Source of the DNA: Henricia sp. BOLD:AAB3569 | Lineage: Eukaryota > Echinodermata > Asteroidea > Spinulosida > Echinasteridae | Direction of reading: 5' to 3' | Length of the DNA stretch: 64,000 bases | NCBI GenBank assembly: GCA_037783545.1 | Contig: JBBELK010001194.1 | Location: 62,001 to 126,000 of the forward strand | Shown here: positions 62,138 through 64,000 of the stretch, one piece after another | Position numbering within the stretch: the stretch's first letter is position 1 | How the letters are laid out: each line of letters starts with the position of its first letter | Notes under the pieces: generated by a model | What the model was told of the DNA's origin: nothing | Database searches by the model: none | Seen by the model: only the letters and a program-made list of their open reading frames with translations | Made by a program: the position numbers and the translations under genes

Positions 62138-64000
62138 ATGACGGAGAAATTTCAGAGTTTAGGGAAAACGGAGCTCGGCTGCGTGGTTATTCCCCTAACC
62201 GTGGCTGTTGGGACACCCTGCGCATGCGCCGCGCTGGTGTACATTTGTACGGCCGTTGACTCACCCCAGATTGTGACGGGAATTAGGTCAAAGTGTGTCC
62301 CAAATGCCGGCAAATTTGGAAATCAAGGAATTTTCCAACCAACTTCAAATTTTGCATGCTCCAAACTGTATATATTCCGCACTTGTCATGCAAAATTGAC
62401 AGATTTTCGCTGGGAAATGACGGAGAAATTTCAGAGTTTAGGGAAAACGGAGCTCGGCTGCGTGGTTATTCCCCTAACCGTGGCTGTTGGGACACCATGC
62501 GCCGCGCTGGTGTACATTTGTACGGCCGTTGACTCATCCCAGATTGTGACGGGAATTAGGTCAAAGTGTGTCCCAAATGCCGGCAAATTTGGAAATCAAG
62601 GAATTTTCCAACCAACTTCAAATTTTGCATGCTCCAAACTGTATATATTCCGCACTTGTCATGCAAAATTGACAGATTTTCGCTGGGAAATGACGGAGAA
62701 ATTTCAGAGTTTAGGGAAAACGGAGCTCGGCTGCGTGGTTATTCCCCTAACCGTGGCTGTTGGGACACCCTGCGCATGCGCCGCGCTGGTGTACATTTGT
62801 ACGGCCGTTGACTCGCCCCAGATTGTGACGGGAATTAGGTCAAAGTGTGTCCCAAATGCCGGCAAATTTGGAAATCAAGGAATTTTCCAACCAACTTCAA
62901 ATTTTGCATGCTCCAAACTGTATATATTCCGCACTTGTCATGCAAAATTGACAGATTTTCGCTGGGAAATGACGGAGAAATTTCAGAGTTTAGGGAAAAC
63001 GGAGTTCGGCTGCGTGGTTATTCCCCTAACCGTGGCTGTGGGACACCCTGCGCATGCGCCGCGCTGGTGTACATTTGTACGGCCGTTGACTCACCCCAGA
63101 TTGTGACGGGAATTAGGTCAAAGTGTGTCCCAAATGCCGGCAAATTTGGAAATCAAGGAATTTTCCAACCAACTTCAAATTTTGCATGCTCCAAACTGTA
63201 TATATTCCGCACTTGTCATGCAAAATTGACAGATTTTCGCTGGGAAATGACGGAGAAATTTCAGAGTTTAGGGAAAACGGAGCTCGGCTGCGTGGTTATT
63301 CCCTTAACCGTGGCTGTTGGGGCACCCTGCGCCGCGCTGGTGTACATTTGTACGGCCGTTGACTCATCCCAGATTGTGACGGGAATTAGGTCAAAGTGTG
63401 TCCCAAATGTCGGCAAATTTGGAAATCAAGGAATTTTCCAACCAACTTCAAATTTTGCATGCTCCAAACTGTATATATTCCGCACTTGTCATGCAAAATT
63501 GACAGATTTTCGCTGGGAAATGACGGAGAAATTTCAGAGTTTAGGGAAAACGGAGCTCGGCTGCGTGGTTATTCCCCTAACCGTGGCTGTTGGGACACCC
63601 TGCGCCGCGCTGGTGTACATTTGTACGGCCGTTGACTCACCCCAGATTGTGACGGGAATTAGGTCAAAGTGTGTCCCAAATGCCGGCAAATTTGGAAATC
63701 AAGGAATTTTCCAACCAACTTCAGATTTTGCATGCTCCAAACTGTATATATTCCGCACTTGTCATGCAAAATTGACAGATTTTCGCTGGGAAATGACGGA
63801 GAAATTTCAGAGTTTAGGGAAAACGGAGCTCGGCTGCGTGGTTATTCCCCTAACCGTGGCTGTTGGGACACCCTGCGCATGCGCCGCGCTGGTGTACATT
63901 TGTACGGCCGTTGACTCGCCCCAGATTGTGACGGCAATTAGGTCAAAGTGTGTTCCAAATGCCGGCAAATTTGGAAATCAAGGAATTTTCCAACCAACTT
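61591..64000 (+). repeat. About 2.4-kb duplicate, copy 2, open at window end
   Basis: Partner of 51701-54110. The match is still running at base 64000, so the true duplication is longer. Private changes here include 38T in the monomer at 62969 and a CCC to CCA change near 79-81 in the monomer at 62417. Confidence 0.88.
63793..64000 (+). repeat. Partial satellite monomer at right edge
   Basis: The first 208 bases of an L monomer carrying 126G, 143C and 162T, the same combination as in monomers starting at 53903, 56373 and 59116. In each of those cases the next monomer is the 274-bp type with the 5-bp deletion, so a 274-bp monomer probably lies just beyond the window. Confidence 0.95.

Larger units (their letters stand above)
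1..64000 (+). repeat. Satellite DNA array, 273/279-bp monomer, whole window
   Basis: The window tiles completely into head-to-tail copies of one monomer in one orientation: 231 full copies and two end fragments, with no spacer or foreign insertion. Copies differ mostly by a handful of substitutions, so the array is strongly homogenised. Neighbours share diagnostic variants in blocks of 2 to 11 monomers, giving higher-order repeats. Nearly every copy has a GAGCTC site at positions 34-39. It is lost in copies with 37A, 38C, 38T, 39G or similar changes, for example in monomers starting 1781, 20476, 39802, 40906, 42287, 43948, 44500, 45889, 50050 and 62969. Both edges of the array lie outside the window. 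Satellites of this kind are usually heterochromatic, often centromeric, but nothing here proves a centromere. I do not recognise the family. Confidence 0.98.
49219..64000 (+). repeat. Array domain 8: 211G, 74A-76G and 9T families
   Basis: Fifty-three complete monomers and the right-edge fragment. Recurrent types: S with 211G; S with 74A-76G-127T-170T; L with 126G-143C-162T; 274-bp type with 9T and a 5-bp deletion; S with 58T-76G-127T-170T. A typical run is L 143C, 274-bp 9T, S plain, S 211G, S 74A-76G, seen from 53903, 56373 and 59116. Ordering is fluid: trimers with periods of 819 and 825 bp are inserted between longer units, and the block from about 51.7 kb reappears at 61.6 kb. Confidence 0.91.

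Noticed and set aside
1..64000. CRISPR array
   Set aside because: The repeated unit is 273-279 bp with no variable spacers between short repeats, and there are no cas genes.
1..64000. rDNA intergenic spacer or transposon-derived tandem (LTR, Helitron, MITE)
   Set aside because: No rRNA, no polymerase or transposase remnants, no terminal repeats or target-site duplications. The 11-bp dyad is internal to the unit, not at its ends.

Overview
The window is one uninterrupted satellite-DNA array. By hand tiling I place 231 complete head-to-tail monomers between 113 and 63792, all on the same strand, plus a partial monomer at each end (1-112 and 63793-64000). I see no gene, RNA gene, transposon, CRISPR array or unique sequence between them. 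Megasatellite-like arrays of this length, with higher-order structure, are a eukaryotic feature and typical of centromeric, pericentromeric or other heterochromatic blocks. I do not recognise the monomer family and cannot name the organism. The consensus is about 47.7% GC, and CpG is close to expectation (15 seen, about 15.8 expected per 279 bp), so the array does not look eroded by CpG methylation.

Numbering used throughout: monomer position 1 is the A of ATGACGGAG, and the consensus long monomer is 45052-45330. There are two main length classes: long (L, 279 bp) and short (S, 273 bp, lacking six bases within positions 86-92). My tally is 99 of 279 bp, 122 of 273 bp, five of 274 bp, three of 278 bp, one of 277 bp and one of 272 bp, which sums exactly to 63,680 bp. 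Substitutions are written as position plus new base (76G means A to G at position 76). Positions after 92 keep L numbering in S monomers.

Layout: (1) 113-2611, L-rich, with an 831-bp trimer duplication. (2) 2612-19650, 132T / 128T-137A / 11C-14A families in 7- and 6-monomer higher-order repeats (HORs), with a roughly 4-kb block repeated 10,167 bp away. (3) 19651-25449, 172C and 74C families. (4) 25450-34572, 274A-275A and 145T families and a 130T haplotype. (5) 34573-38697, a 2,202-bp octamer. (6) 38698-43116, mixed trimers. (7) 43117-49218, a 3,051-bp 11-mer in two tandem copies. (8) 49219-64000, 211G / 74A-76G / 9T families, whose first ~2.4 kb after 51.7 kb recurs 9,890 bp later and runs off the window.

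Each monomer has a GC-rich half (positions 31-170, about 58% GC) and an AT-rich half (about 37%). It carries a perfect 11-bp inverted repeat with a 28-nt spacer (211-221/250-260), a 7-bp inverted repeat (179-185/195-201), and facing telomere-like heptamers (TTTAGGG near 21-27, CCCTAA near 56-61) that in some variants form a perfect stem of up to 11 bp. Several monomers are chimeras joining two families, which marks unequal exchange or gene conversion. The long open frames are a by-product of both main unit lengths being divisible by three and are not annotated as genes.
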